From NCBI RefSeq assembly GCF_030811555.1, contig NZ_JAUSQZ010000001.1, positions 7,747,241 to 7,811,240 on the forward strand: DNA of 64,000 bases. The letters are read 5' to 3'. A program made the position numbers and the translations under genes. Below, piece after piece: positions 25,279-34,750 of this stretch; within the stretch, counting starts at the first letter, position 1, and every line of letters starts with the position of its first letter. The notes under the pieces are model-generated. The model was given only the letters and a program-made list of their open reading frames with translations, was not told the origin of the DNA and did not search any database. The DNA is from Kineosporia succinea (GTDB lineage Bacteria; Actinomycetota; Actinomycetes; Actinomycetales; Kineosporiaceae).

Positions 25279-26904
25279 TCAGCGACCAGGGCGGGCGGTC
25301 GCTCCCCCGGCCAGCCGGCCGCGTCCGCCGCGCTTGGCCTCGTAGAGCTGGCGGTCGGCCTCGGTGAGCAGCCGGTCGACGTCGGCCGGGTTGCCGCTGT
25401 GCAGGCCCAGGCTGATCGAGATGCGCAGGCCGTCGCCGATCTCGGCCCAGTGGTGGGCCTCCACCGCGGTCAGGATCGAGGCGGCGCGTTCGGCCCCGAC
25501 GCCGTCGGCGTCCTGGGTCATGACCACCACGAACTCGTCGCCACCGAGCCGGGCCGCCAGGTCGGAGGGGCGCACGTGCCCGGCCAGGATCCCGCCGATG
25601 CGACGCAGCACCTCGTCACCGGCGTCGTGGCCGAAGGTGTCGTTGACGGCCTTGAAGTGGTCGACGTCGATCATCATGATCACCACGTCCTGCCGCTTGC
25701 GCCGCCGGTTGCGCACGATCGAGGTGGTGCGCAGGCGCTCGAGATAGGCGGAGTAGGCGCGGCGGTTGCCCAGGCCCGTCAGGTCGTCGACATACACCTG
25801 GTCGCGCAGCAGCTCGTGCTCGAGGCGGCGGCGCTCGGCCTCGATCGCGGCCCGCATCGAGCTGGTGCGGCTCAGCCGCGAGTTCCAGCGCAGGTCGACC
25901 AGCTGCCGGATGTAGGTGAGGGCCACCGGCGGGGACGCGTGGGCGGCCAGGTTCAGGGCCAGGAGCCGCACGTGCACGGGAACGTCCGGCCCGATGGCAC
26001 TTCCGACCGTCTCCGCGAGCGCGGCGGCCCGGGTGTGGTCACCGGCGTGGTGGGCGCGGAAGGCGTCGGCCACCGCGAGCATGGCCAGGCCGGAGTCGGT
26101 CTGGGGGTCATCGGCCCGGCTCGCGACGAACGCGCGGTCGGCCGGTGAGGGCTCGCCCGCGAGAGCGGCGAAGAGGTCGGTGAAGGCGTGCACGGTGGCG
26201 GCCCAGCTGATCGGCCAGTCGGCGTCGAGCACGCGCAGGGTGCCGGGCAGTTCGCGGCAGGCGAGCTCGCGGGCGGCGTCCCAGTCGCCGAACTCGGCCA
26301 GGGCGCAGGCCTCGTCGAGCGCCAGGTCCATGCCGTTGATCTGGGTGACACGCCGCTGCCGGCGCACGACCTCGGCCCAGGGGCCGTTGCGCTGGCTCCG
26401 GAACAACGGGTCGGCCAGGGCGAACTGCTCGCGGGCGAGCCCCCACAGGCCCAGGGTGTGGAAGGCGTTGGCGACCTCGAGGTGGGCGGCAATGCGGTGC
26501 ACGACGAGGCTGTCGGTGTCGTCGAGCAGCACGGCCGCGCGCACCAGGGGCTCGGCGCCGGAGGCGTCGGGGGCCTGCGCGACGCGCACCACGGCGGCGC
26601 GGTGGGCGGTGGTGGCCAGGGCGAGGGCGAGCAGGGCCGGGTCGCCGAGCTCCTCGGCGGCCTGGAGCATGGCCCGCACGTGCTCGGAGTCGTCGAGCCC
26701 GGCGCCGCGCACGGCGAGCGAGCGGGCGAAGTGCAGCAGGAGCGTGACGTCGGCCCAGCCGATCAGGTGGGCCTGCGCGGCGAGGGTCTCGACCTCGGCG
26801 GAGACGTCGCGGTCCTGCGAGGCCTCGATCAGCGCGTAGGCGCGGCGGAGGGCGTCATCGTGCTGACGGGCGGACACGTCGCCTGCCGCCTGTGCCGGGA
26901 TCAC
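25279..26904 (-). CDS. Diguanylate cyclase with N-terminal TPR-like helical region
   Basis: A 541-residue cytoplasmic protein. The C-terminal GGDEF domain (about residues 375-530) has DDLTGLGNRRAYSAYLERL, MIDVDHFKAVNDTFGHDAGD and the intact active site RLGGDEF, so it should make c-di-GMP. An RxxD inhibitory site is not seen before it. The first 340 residues are Ala-rich helices resembling TPR repeats and probably sense a partner. GTG at 26904 has GGAGG about 9 nt upstream. It may supply the PilZ protein at 49226, though they are far apart. Confidence 0.9.
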   Translation of the reverse strand: MIPAQAAGDVSARQHDDALRRAYALIEASQDRDVSAEVETLAAQAHLIGWADVTLLLHFARSLAVRGAGLDDSEHVRAMLQAAEELGDPALLALALATTAHRAAVVRVAQAPDASGAEPLVRAAVLLDDTDSLVVHRIAAHLEVANAFHTLGLWGLAREQFALADPLFRSQRNGPWAEVVRRQRRVTQINGMDLALDEACALAEFGDWDAARELACRELPGTLRVLDADWPISWAATVHAFTDLFAALAGEPSPADRAFVASRADDPQTDSGLAMLAVADAFRAHHAGDHTRAAALAETVGSAIGPDVPVHVRLLALNLAAHASPPVALTYIRQLVDLRWNSRLSRTSSMRAAIEAERRRLEHELLRDQVYVDDLTGLGNRRAYSAYLERLRTTSIVRNRRRKRQDVVIMMIDVDHFKAVNDTFGHDAGDEVLRRIGGILAGHVRPSDLAARLGGDEFVVVMTQDADGVGAERAASILTAVEAHHWAEIGDGLRISISLGLHSGNPADVDRLLTEADRQLYEAKRGGRGRLAGGATARPGR

Positions 26905-27217
26905 GCCCGTCGCCCTCCTCACGTCTCCCTGTCGGCCAGTAACTTTGGCCGCTCCAGCTACGAAAGCCCCTCGGGTCACACGATCAGTCGCTCAGCAGAC
27001 AGCAAACGCCCGCAGACAGACCAGATCACACTATCGGCCCAGAGCGGTCGGCAGTGATCTTCGCGGTCCTGATTCACGTGAACGGGCTCTCGGGAGCGCC
27101 CCACTTCCGGCGGTTTGAGCCGGATTCCGGCCCGCGCGAACCCGCCGGCGCTCGTCCGGGACCGGGTGACATCCGTGCGGTCAGGCGCACTTCGGCCGCC
27201 CGATCGCGAATCCGGCC
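26905..27217. other. 313-base gap without a visible gene
   Basis: Holds the promoter side of the GGDEF gene and the 3' side of the MarR pseudogene. No ORF with coding character, strong hairpin or repeat was found. Confidence 0.6.
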
Positions 27218-27653
27218 TCAGCCCGTGACGGTGGCGGCCAGCGCCTCGAGCTCGGGGATCCCGGCCGCCTCGGCCAGGGTCTGCTCGAGCACCCGGTCGT
27301 GCGTGGGGTGCGCCTCGCCCAGCAGCTCCCGCCCGGCCGGGGTCAGCTCGGTGTAGATGCCGCGGCGGTCGTCGGCACACAGGACGCGGGTGAGCAGCTG
27401 CCGGTCTTCGAGCCGGTTGACGAGCCGGGTGGTCGCGCTGCTCGACAACGCCGCGGCGCGGGCCAGGCTGCTGCATGCGCATGTGCCAGCCGTCTTGCCG
27501 GCCGAGGGCGTCGAGCACGGTGAACTCCACGACCGAGAGGCCGTGCTCACGCTGCAGGACACGCTCGAGCTCACTCTCGATCAGCCCGTGGAGTGCCGCC
27601 AGCGTGCGCCAGCCGCGCGCGCGGATCTCGACCGCATCGTCTGCAATACCCAC
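27218..27653 (-). pseudogene. MarR family regulator with a +1 frameshift
   Basis: From GTG 27653 the frame gives a normal MarR N-terminus (LAALHGLIESELERVLQREH, VVEFTVLDALGRQDGWHMRM). At about 27470-27478 it leaves the MarR pattern. The next frame continues exactly where it should: LARAAALSSSATTRLVNRLE, then DDRRGIYTELTPAGRELLGE. The 436-nt length is 3n+1 and four bases (CAGC) stand where one codon is expected. It is either a real inactivating insertion or an assembly error. It faces the MFS exporter gene across a palindrome, the normal setting of a local MarR repressor; loss would leave the exporter derepressed. Confidence 0.85.
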
Positions 27654-27671
27654 GAGCCCAACTCTAACAGC

Positions 27672-27696
27672 TTGCGCGGATATCCCGCGCGTGCAA
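27672..27696. promoter_or_regulatory. Candidate MarR operator
   Basis: An imperfect palindrome with TTGC and GCAA ends around an 8-bp GGATATCC palindrome and GCGC arms (offset by one base), in the 118-bp gap between marR and the MFS gene. Position and symmetry suggest the repressor site. Confidence 0.45.
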
Positions 27697-27771
27697 CTAT
27701 CTCTCCTCGTTGCGTGCGCCGGTATTTGCAGACGCCGCCTATCACCCATCACTTCCCGGAAGGGGAATCCC

Positions 27772-29172
27772 ATGCCCGTGGCGCTCTACGCCCTGGCGCT
27801 CGGCGGATTCGGCATCGGGCTGACGGAGTTCGTGATCGCCGGGCTGCTGCCCGAGGTCGCCGCGGACTTCGCCGTCTCCGAGACCACCGCCGGCTACCTG
27901 ATCTCCGGCTACGCCCTCTCGGTCGCCGTCGGCGGCATCCTGCTCACCGCCGGGCTCGGCCGGCTCGACCGCAAGAAGGCCCTGCTCGGCCTGCTCGTGC
28001 TGTTCATCCTCGGCAACGGCCTGTCCGCCCTGGCCGGCAGCTACGAGGTCATGCTGGCCGGGCGCATCGTCGCGGCCCTGTGCCACGGCGCGTTCTTCGG
28101 CATCGGCGCGGTCGTGGCCGCCGGGCTGGTCGAGGAGAAGCGCCGCGCCGGGGCCATCTCGGTGATGTTCGCCGGCCTGACCATCGCCAACGTGCTGGGC
28201 GTCCCGCTGGGCACGTTCCTCGGGCAGGCCGCGGGCTGGCGGGCCACGTTCTGGGCGATCACCGTGATCGGGGTCGTGGCCCTGACCGGGATCCTCGCCC
28301 TCGTCCCCTCGCAGCCGCCCACCCGGCCCGACCACGGCGTCCTCAAGGAATTCGCCCTGTTCCGCAGCCCTCAGGTCTGGCTCTCGATGCTGGTCACCGT
28401 GCTCGGCTTCGGCGGCATGTTCGGCGGTTTCACCTACATCGCCTACACGCTCACCGACGTCAGCGGATTCAGCGCCGGCACCGTGCCGTGGCTGCTCGTG
28501 CTGTTCGGCGCGGGCACCTTCGCGGGCAACCTGCTCGGCGGCCGTGCATCCGACCGCGACCTGGGCCGCACCCTGCTCACCGTCCTGGCCACGCTCACCG
28601 TGATCCTGACGTTCTTCGCGCTCACCGCCGGCTCGAGGACCGCGACGATCGTGGCGATGGTGCTGATGGGTGGCTTCGGCTTCGCCACCGTGCCCGGCCT
28701 GCAGATGCGGATCATGAACCACGCCGCGCACGCCCCTACGCTCGCCTCGGGCGCCAACATCGCCGCGTTCAACCTGGGCAACGCCTTCGGGGCCTGGGTC
28801 GGGGGCCTCACCCTGGCCGCCGGACTGGGTTACACCTCACCGCTATGGGCCGGCGCGGGGATCACGCTGGCCGGGCTCGCCGTGTTCGCGATCGCCTCCC
28901 GGGTGCGTGGCGGCGAGTTCGCCACCCCCTCGGCCAGCGCTCGCTCGACTGCCACTCGCTCGACCGCCACTCCCTCAACCGCCACTCCCTCAACCGCCGC
29001 TCCCTCGACCGCCGCTCCCTCGACCGCCGCTCCCTCAACCGCCGCCCCTTCGACGGCCGCTCCCTCGCCCGCCACTCCCACGCCCGCCACTCCCTCGACC
29101 GCCGCGGAGACCGCCAGGCCTGCCACCGAACCGGCCACCGAACCGGCCCCCTTCGCCGACCACCGGCCCTGA
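27772..29172 (+). CDS. MFS exporter, AraJ/YdhP-like (DHA1)
   Basis: A 466-residue protein with 12 hydrophobic segments in residues 1-380. Motifs are GGFGIGLTEFVIAGLLPEVA in TM1 and AGRIVAALCHGAFFGIGAV in TM4, both typical of the sugar-efflux/chloramphenicol-resistance DHA1 branch; GRLDRKKALL is the loop 2-3 motif. AAGGGGAA precedes ATG 27772. The last ~80 residues are an unusual Ala/Thr/Pro/Ser repeat encoded by a 15-bp tandem array and are predicted to be disordered. Probably a small-molecule efflux pump controlled by the divergent MarR gene. Confidence 0.9.
   Translation: MPVALYALALGGFGIGLTEFVIAGLLPEVAADFAVSETTAGYLISGYALSVAVGGILLTAGLGRLDRKKALLGLLVLFILGNGLSALAGSYEVMLAGRIVAALCHGAFFGIGAVVAAGLVEEKRRAGAISVMFAGLTIANVLGVPLGTFLGQAAGWRATFWAITVIGVVALTGILALVPSQPPTRPDHGVLKEFALFRSPQVWLSMLVTVLGFGGMFGGFTYIAYTLTDVSGFSAGTVPWLLVLFGAGTFAGNLLGGRASDRDLGRTLLTVLATLTVILTFFALTAGSRTATIVAMVLMGGFGFATVPGLQMRIMNHAAHAPTLASGANIAAFNLGNAFGAWVGGLTLAAGLGYTSPLWAGAGITLAGLAVFAIASRVRGGEFATPSASARSTATRSTATPSTATPSTAAPSTAAPSTAAPSTAAPSTAAPSPATPTPATPSTAAETARPATEPATEPAPFADHRP
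28951..29100 (+). repeat. Ten copies of a 15-bp coding repeat in the MFS tail
   Basis: Units of the type GCCGCTCCCTCGACC start every 15 bases from 28951 to 29086 and encode an ATPST/AAPST pentapeptide. Copies differ by few bases. Confidence 0.92.
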
Positions 29173-29244
29173 CACCGACCCCGACCCCGAGCCCGGCGCC
29201 GCGCTCACCCGTCCCTGACCGACCCGAACACCGTAGGAGTCACC

Positions 29245-30066
29245 TTGATCCCCGAGATCACCCTCAACAACGGCGTCCGCATGCCCCAGCTCGGCTTCGG
29301 CGTCTTCCAGGTCCCCGACGACGAGACCCAGCGCGCCGTTGAGACCGCCCTCGCCGCCGGGTACCGCAGCATCGACACGGCCGCGGTCTACGGCAACGAG
29401 CGCGGTGTCGGAAAGGCCCTGGCCGCATCCGGTGTCCCCCGCGACGAGCTGTTCGTCACGACCAAGCTGTGGATCTCCGACCTGGGCCGCGAGAACGCGA
29501 GGAGAGCCCTCGACACCAGCCTGGCCAAGCTCGGCCTCGATGCCGTGGACCTCTACCTGATCCACTGGCCGGCCCCGCGCACCGACGCCTACCTCGAGAC
29601 CTGGCAGGCCCTCGAAGAACTGGCCGCCGACCAGAAGACCCGCGCGATCGGCGTCTCCAACTTCCTGCCCGAGCACCTGGAACGGCTCGCCGCACTGGGC
29701 GGCACCGTGCCCGCGGTGAACCAGATCGAACTGCACCCGGCCCTGCAGAACCGTGAGAGCGTCGCCGCCAACCGGAAGCACGACATCGCCACCGAGGCCT
29801 GGAGCCCGCTGGCCCAGGGCGCCGTGCTGGACGACGAGCCCGTCACCGCCGCCGCGGCGGCCCACGGCGTCACCCCCGCCCAGGTCGTGATCCGCTGGCA
29901 CCTGCAGAAGGGCAACGTGGTGATCCCGAAATCGGTCACCCCGAAGCGCATCTCGGAGAACCTCGACGTGTTCGGCTTCGAGCTGACCGCGCACGAGATC
30001 ACCGCGATCGACGGCCTGGAGCGCGACGGCCGCACCGGCCCGCACCCCGAGCAGGTGAACGTCTAG
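29245..30066 (+). CDS. Aldo/keto reductase (2,5-diketo-gluconate reductase type)
   Basis: A 273-residue NADPH-dependent TIM-barrel reductase. The catalytic tetrad is visible: Asp and Tyr in SIDTAAVYGNERGVG, Lys in VTTKLW and His in LIHWP. The cofactor-binding end reads VVIPKSVTPKRISENLD. TTG at 29245 is preceded by TAGGAG 6 nt away. It lies 72 nt downstream of the MFS gene on the same strand, perhaps in one transcript. Its stop overlaps the convergent META gene by 4 nt. Confidence 0.92.
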   Translation: MIPEITLNNGVRMPQLGFGVFQVPDDETQRAVETALAAGYRSIDTAAVYGNERGVGKALAASGVPRDELFVTTKLWISDLGRENARRALDTSLAKLGLDAVDLYLIHWPAPRTDAYLETWQALEELAADQKTRAIGVSNFLPEHLERLAALGGTVPAVNQIELHPALQNRESVAANRKHDIATEAWSPLAQGAVLDDEPVTAAAAAHGVTPAQVVIRWHLQKGNVVIPKSVTPKRISENLDVFGFELTAHEITAIDGLERDGRTGPHPEQVNV

Positions 30067-30590
30067 GACGCCGACGGGGCGGGCGGCGTACGCACGTACC
30101 GCCCCGTCGCCTTGCCCTCCGTGCTCAAGGTGAGCACCCCGTCCTTGACGGACGCCGTGGTCGCGGTGCCGAGCACCTCACCGTTGGGGACGTTCGCACA
30201 CCCGATCCTGGTCGTTCCACCTTCGGCGGGCGCGTGGAAGGTGCCCGCCTCCCCGACCTGGTAGTGCCCGCCCAGGCCGTTGCACCCGTCGCTGCCGACC
30301 CAGGTGCCGTCGTCCTTGAACGTGACGACGGCGTTCCCGTAACTCTCCCCGAGCGGACCCTTTGGCACCTCGTACCCGGTGATCTTCTGCGGGTACCAGG
30401 TGCCGAGAATCTCCTGCTGCAGCGCGGGTTCCGCGTCGCGCGGCGTGACCGTACCGCCGGAGTCCTCGGCACCGCACGCCGCCAGCACCAGCAGCAGACC
30501 GGCCGCCGGCCAGGTGCGCGTGACGGCGCGACGCCATGCGAGCGTCTGCCGCCCGGCCCGCACCTCGGTGCTCGTCCACGTCTCCCGCAT
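30063..30590 (-). CDS. META-domain lipoprotein
   Basis: A 175-residue exported protein. A long Arg-rich n-region, hydrophobic core and lipobox LVLAAC indicate lipid anchoring. The mature part matches the META/HslJ pattern: GTWYPQKITG, VVTFKDDGTWVGSDGCNGLG and GVLTLSTEGKATGRYVRT. Two Cys after the lipobox (DGCNG, IGCAN) probably pair. HslJ-type proteins are linked to stress tolerance and surface functions; the precise role here is unknown. Confidence 0.8.
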   Translation of the reverse strand: MRETWTSTEVRAGRQTLAWRRAVTRTWPAAGLLLVLAACGAEDSGGTVTPRDAEPALQQEILGTWYPQKITGYEVPKGPLGESYGNAVVTFKDDGTWVGSDGCNGLGGHYQVGEAGTFHAPAEGGTTRIGCANVPNGEVLGTATTASVKDGVLTLSTEGKATGRYVRTPPAPSAS

Positions 30591-30668
30591 GCGCTTCTCC
30601 CCTGGTCCACCGATTCCGGAACGAACAGGGCTTGGACGCGGGTCGTCCCGGCCGGGTTCCCTCCCGCC

Positions 30669-32096
30669 TCAGAAGGCGGTATTCATGACCGCCTCGACCA
30701 GGACCTCCCCCACCCCGGTCAGCCGGACCGTGCCGGCCGGGCGGTCGGCCACCAGCAATCCGCGCCGCTGCAGCCCCTCGAACCGCGCACCCCAGGGCTC
30801 GTCGAACAGGGATCGTCCGCCGAAACGCTCACGGTGCACCTCGTCGCGCAGCGGCTGCAGCGTCGAGAGCGCCATCTTGATCGCCCGGGACTCGGTGGCC
30901 AGGTCGCCGAACCGGGTCGCCGAGGCCAGCGGCAGCACCCCGCCCTCGACCATCTCGATGTACTTCAGCGCGTTCACCTCGGTCATCGCCTCCGAGCGGC
31001 GGCAGCTCGAGCTGCCCCCGAGCCCGATCGCGACCTCCGCGTCCTGCCGGGTCTGGTCGACCATGATGCCCTTCCAGCGCTCCGGCGGCTTGTCGCCCCG
31101 GTGGAAGTACATGGTGGGGTGCTCGCCGTACCCGGCCGCGGTCAGCCCGGCCGCCACCACCTCGCGCATCTGGTACTGCTCACCGAGGGTCGGCCAGTGA
31201 TGCCCGGACTCCTCCAGACGTGAGCGGTAGGAGGGGAACTGCCAGGCCGCCGGCCGGTCACCGGCCACGCCGGTGCGGGTGTCGGCGTACGAGCGCAGGT
31301 GCAGCTTGGTGCAGACCACGCCGGGCACGTCGTGTTCCAGCACGAGGGCGAGGTCGCGGGCCACACCCTCCACGGTCTGGTCGAGCAGGCCGTACATCAG
31401 GTCGATCGTCACCCAGTCGTAACCGAGACGGGCCGTGGTGTCGAGGAAGTCGTGGCACTCGGCCTCGGTGTGCTCACGGCCGCTGAGTTTCAGCACCTGG
31501 TCGTCGAACGACTGCACGCCGCAGGACACCTTGGAACAGCCCAGATCCTGAAGACGACGCAGCAGCGGCTCGGTCAGCGTGGTCGGGTCACCCTCGAAGC
31601 GGATCGTGGTGTCGTCGGTGAAACCGAAGTGCGAGCGGTAGAACTCGAGCAGGCGCGACACCGAGTCCAGCCCAATCAGCGACGGGGTGCCGCCGAAGAC
31701 GTTGAACTCCCCCACCGGCGCCTCGGCCAGCCGGGGCACCCGATCCAGCCAGAGCTTCGCCTCGGCGATGTTGAGATCCACCCAGCGGTCGATCTTCTCG
31801 CGCCTGACGTCGTCGGGTCCCTTCACGATCACGACCGGGTACTGGCAGAAACGGCACCGGTAACTACAGGTCGGGATGTACGACCACAGGTGAATGGGGC
31901 GGGTGCCGGCCAGTTGCGCGTCGAGGTCGTCGATGAAGGACGACGGGGAGACGTCGGGGATGTCTCCCGGGAACACGTGGGAACCGAAGGGGTCGTTGGT
32001 GACGTACTCCAGCAGCGCCGCGTTCTCGGGCCGTTCGAGCACGTCGATGACGGCCGGCCGGGGGAACGCCGGGTCGATCGTGGTGAGCGAATCCAT
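30669..32096 (-). CDS. HemN/HemW-like radical SAM protein
   Basis: A 475-residue iron-sulfur enzyme. The cluster motif is CSYRCRFC (Cys-x3-Cys-x2-Cys), followed by FNVFGGTPSLI, RFEGDPTTL and SKVSCGVQSFDD, all hallmarks of coproporphyrinogen-oxidase-like radical SAM proteins. It differs from HemN in its N-terminal ~80 residues and in a GLGGSSSCRRSEAMTEVN segment near residue 345. It starts one base inside the stop of the upstream glycosyltransferase gene, so the two are co-translated. It may act on a heme-like substrate or carry out a separate radical modification with that glycosyltransferase; this is inference. Confidence 0.85.
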   Translation of the reverse strand: MDSLTTIDPAFPRPAVIDVLERPENAALLEYVTNDPFGSHVFPGDIPDVSPSSFIDDLDAQLAGTRPIHLWSYIPTCSYRCRFCQYPVVIVKGPDDVRREKIDRWVDLNIAEAKLWLDRVPRLAEAPVGEFNVFGGTPSLIGLDSVSRLLEFYRSHFGFTDDTTIRFEGDPTTLTEPLLRRLQDLGCSKVSCGVQSFDDQVLKLSGREHTEAECHDFLDTTARLGYDWVTIDLMYGLLDQTVEGVARDLALVLEHDVPGVVCTKLHLRSYADTRTGVAGDRPAAWQFPSYRSRLEESGHHWPTLGEQYQMREVVAAGLTAAGYGEHPTMYFHRGDKPPERWKGIMVDQTRQDAEVAIGLGGSSSCRRSEAMTEVNALKYIEMVEGGVLPLASATRFGDLATESRAIKMALSTLQPLRDEVHRERFGGRSLFDEPWGARFEGLQRRGLLVADRPAGTVRLTGVGEVLVEAVMNTAF

Positions 32097-34750
32097 CAGA
32101 ACACGCCTCCGTTGCCGAAATAGTCGTGGGCCTCGCCGGATTCCCGGTCTTCGCAGTACTGCCGCACCATCTCGCGGAACCGGTCTTCGTCACCGGTGTC
32201 GCGCACCTCCTGGAGGCAGTCGGGCAGGGGCGGCGGATACCCGATGTCCGGGCCGACCTTCGCGCGCAGACGGGCGAACAGCTCCTCGGCGAACTCGAAG
32301 TACAGCCGGAAACAGGGCGTCTTGTACGAGTGGATCGGCAGGTAACTGTGCAGGTGCGTGTCGGCCGTGATCTCCGGGATGCGCGCGGCCATCCGCCGCG
32401 CCAGCCCGGGCGAGAGCAGGTCGATCACGCCCTCGTCGTCGAGCAGCGAAGGGGTGAGCACGGCGGCCAGGATCATGTTCTTCGGCATGAAGTCCTTGAT
32501 CGAGAACTCCCAGGCCTGAACCGCTTCCGCCTCGGTGAGGTCACGGCCGCCCGGCCTCATCGACTCGGTGGGCCGGATGTCGCGCATGGTGATGATGCCA
32601 CCCGAGCCGTACGCCCGCCCGGCCACCACCTCGTCGATCGCGTGATCCACCCGCCGCGGGTTGATCTCGACCCGCGAACCCGGCACGTAGACAATGTCCT
32701 CGCCGGTGGCCCGCACCAGGATGCCGAAGTCCCAGTCGTCGGACAGGTGACTGACCAGGCGGCCGTTCTCCATCTGGTACGACAGCTCGATGCCCCCCAC
32801 ACGCTGGTAGGAGCGCCGGTCGACCGCGAACCCCTTGCCGTCGGGAAACCCGCCGAATCGTGACCAGGCCACCCGGCGGCTGCGGATCGTGCGGTCGATC
32901 GCCTCCCACAGCAGCGGGCGGCCCGCGAAATGCGCCGCGTCGTAGTAGTAGTCGCACACCCCGATCGCAGCCTTCTCCCCGTCCATCGCCGACAGCAGTT
33001 CCCACAGCCAGTCGGGGGCCACCCGGCAGTCGGCGTCGGCCGAGACCAGGTAGAAGCGGCGCGTGGCGTCGTCGCCGTCCCGCTCCGCGGCCCGGGCCGC
33101 GGCCAGGTCCATGCCGGTGCGCCGGGCACACGAAACGCCCTGCTCGCTCTCGTGGATCACCCACAGCCGCAGCCCCTCGTGACGGGACGCGAGCTCACGG
33201 GCCAGCGAGACCGTCTCGTCGCGGGAGTTGTTGTCCACCAGCAGGATGTCGAACAGGCCGCGATCCAGCGGGCCGCCGGGACCGGTCTGGCCGGCCAGAC
33301 CTTCGATCACCGCCGGCAGGTTCGCGGCCTCGTCCTTGACCGGCAGCACCACCGTCATCCGGGTGCCGGCCTCCAGCGGCGGCACGGTGTCTCCCGCCCA
33401 CACCGGCGCCGTGACCACACCGGTGAGCAGATCGTCCACCGTCTCCGCCGCTCGGCTCCGGCCGAAGTAGCGCTCACCCCGGGCCCGGTTGTGCGCCGAG
33501 ACCCGGCTGTGCAGGCGGGGATTGGTCAGAAGCTCGACCACGTCGGCGAGGAACTCCGGGGTCAGGGGCGCCTCGTCCTGGGAGGAGACCTCGAGAACCG
33601 GCGCGTGCAGGCCCTTGCGGCCGTAGACCGTGTCGTAGAGCGCGTAACGCGTGGTCAGGTAGGGCACGCCGGACGCGATCGCCTCGCCGATCGGGTTGCC
33701 GTAGCTCTCGTAGTCGTACGAGGTCAGGAACGACATCAGGTCGGCCTCGGCGAGCAGGTCGGCGACCGAGAAGGCGTGCGGCACGTCGAGATCGCGGGGT
33801 GCGAGCCGGCCGCCGAAGATCACCCGGTCGCTCACCCCGAGCCGCCGCGCCTGCTCCTCCAGGGCCGCGACGGTGGGCGGGTGCTCGGTCGGGTCGCCGG
33901 CCAGGAACAGGTACACCGGCCGGTCGTGGATGCGGTGGCGCAGCGCCGCGATCAGGTCGATCTCGCGATCGGCGCGTTTCTGCGGGATCAGGCGGGTGCA
34001 GCGGGCGATCAGCGCGGCCTCGGCGGGGATGCCGTGGGCCTCACGGAAGCCGATGCCCACGGCGGAGCGCTCGAAGTCGAAGGTGTTGTGCAGCACCCGC
34101 AGGTCTCGCAGGTCCGGAACCCATTCCAGGGTGCGGCGACGCGCGTCTTCGTGCAGCGCCAGGTAACGGATGTACGGGCTGTTCAGCGGTTTCGGGGCCA
34201 GCGGGTAGGGCGGGGAGCCGTACTTGCCGCTCGACGGTTCGCTCGTCCACATCAGGTCGTGGTCGTGCCAGAGCACGAAAGGACGCCCGATCGCGGGCCC
34301 GTAGCGATCGATCGCCCGGTAGAGGGCCCGCGTGTAGGCGATGTTCTCCGGCAGGGTGCCGTTGCCGACCAGCACCGCGGTGACCCCGTGCCGCCGCCAG
34401 GTCGCCTCGATGCGCCGGGCCAGGGCCTCGACCACCACGTCGAAACAGCCCTGCAGCGGGGTGCCGAACCGCACGGCCCGCAACGTGGAGGCGACGAAGG
34501 CGGGGTTGTACCAGGGGATCGAGTCGAGGCCGTCGACGCGGACCAGCTCGACCCAGGGCGGCAGACCGTCGGCCTCGTCGGTGTACGGCGCGAAGAACCG
34601 GCCCTTGTCCTCCTTGATGTCGTAGCCCACGTCGAGAAGCACACGGTGCCCGCGCTGCCGGAAGGCGTCCGCCAGCTTCAGCGACTCGACGACCACACCG
34701 GACAGCGGCGTTCCGTCGAACGACACACACCAGAGCACGGATTCAGGCAT
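32096..34750 (-). CDS. Two-domain glycosyltransferase (GT4-like plus GT2-like)
   Basis: An 884-residue cytoplasmic protein. The N-terminal half (1-440) is GT4/GT-B-like: RCTRLIPQKRADREIDLIAA, then YDYESYGNPIGEAIASG with the nucleotide-binding Glu-x7-Glu. Residues ~455-720 are GT2/GT-A-like: TVVLPVKDEAANLPAVIEGL, VDNNSRDETV and the metal-binding VSADADCRVAPDWLWEL. The last ~160 residues are an extension I do not recognise. It is the first gene of a two-gene operon with the radical SAM gene. It may glycosylate a secondary metabolite or a cell-wall intermediate. The substrate is not indicated. Confidence 0.85.
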   Translation of the reverse strand: MPESVLWCVSFDGTPLSGVVVESLKLADAFRQRGHRVLLDVGYDIKEDKGRFFAPYTDEADGLPPWVELVRVDGLDSIPWYNPAFVASTLRAVRFGTPLQGCFDVVVEALARRIEATWRRHGVTAVLVGNGTLPENIAYTRALYRAIDRYGPAIGRPFVLWHDHDLMWTSEPSSGKYGSPPYPLAPKPLNSPYIRYLALHEDARRRTLEWVPDLRDLRVLHNTFDFERSAVGIGFREAHGIPAEAALIARCTRLIPQKRADREIDLIAALRHRIHDRPVYLFLAGDPTEHPPTVAALEEQARRLGVSDRVIFGGRLAPRDLDVPHAFSVADLLAEADLMSFLTSYDYESYGNPIGEAIASGVPYLTTRYALYDTVYGRKGLHAPVLEVSSQDEAPLTPEFLADVVELLTNPRLHSRVSAHNRARGERYFGRSRAAETVDDLLTGVVTAPVWAGDTVPPLEAGTRMTVVLPVKDEAANLPAVIEGLAGQTGPGGPLDRGLFDILLVDNNSRDETVSLARELASRHEGLRLWVIHESEQGVSCARRTGMDLAAARAAERDGDDATRRFYLVSADADCRVAPDWLWELLSAMDGEKAAIGVCDYYYDAAHFAGRPLLWEAIDRTIRSRRVAWSRFGGFPDGKGFAVDRRSYQRVGGIELSYQMENGRLVSHLSDDWDFGILVRATGEDIVYVPGSRVEINPRRVDHAIDEVVAGRAYGSGGIITMRDIRPTESMRPGGRDLTEAEAVQAWEFSIKDFMPKNMILAAVLTPSLLDDEGVIDLLSPGLARRMAARIPEITADTHLHSYLPIHSYKTPCFRLYFEFAEELFARLRAKVGPDIGYPPPLPDCLQEVRDTGDEDRFREMVRQYCEDRESGEAHDYFGNGGVF

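Noticed and set aside
30669-34750. Radical-SAM RiPP cluster
   Set aside because: The radical SAM protein is HemN-like without a SPASM domain and no precursor peptide was seen beside it.
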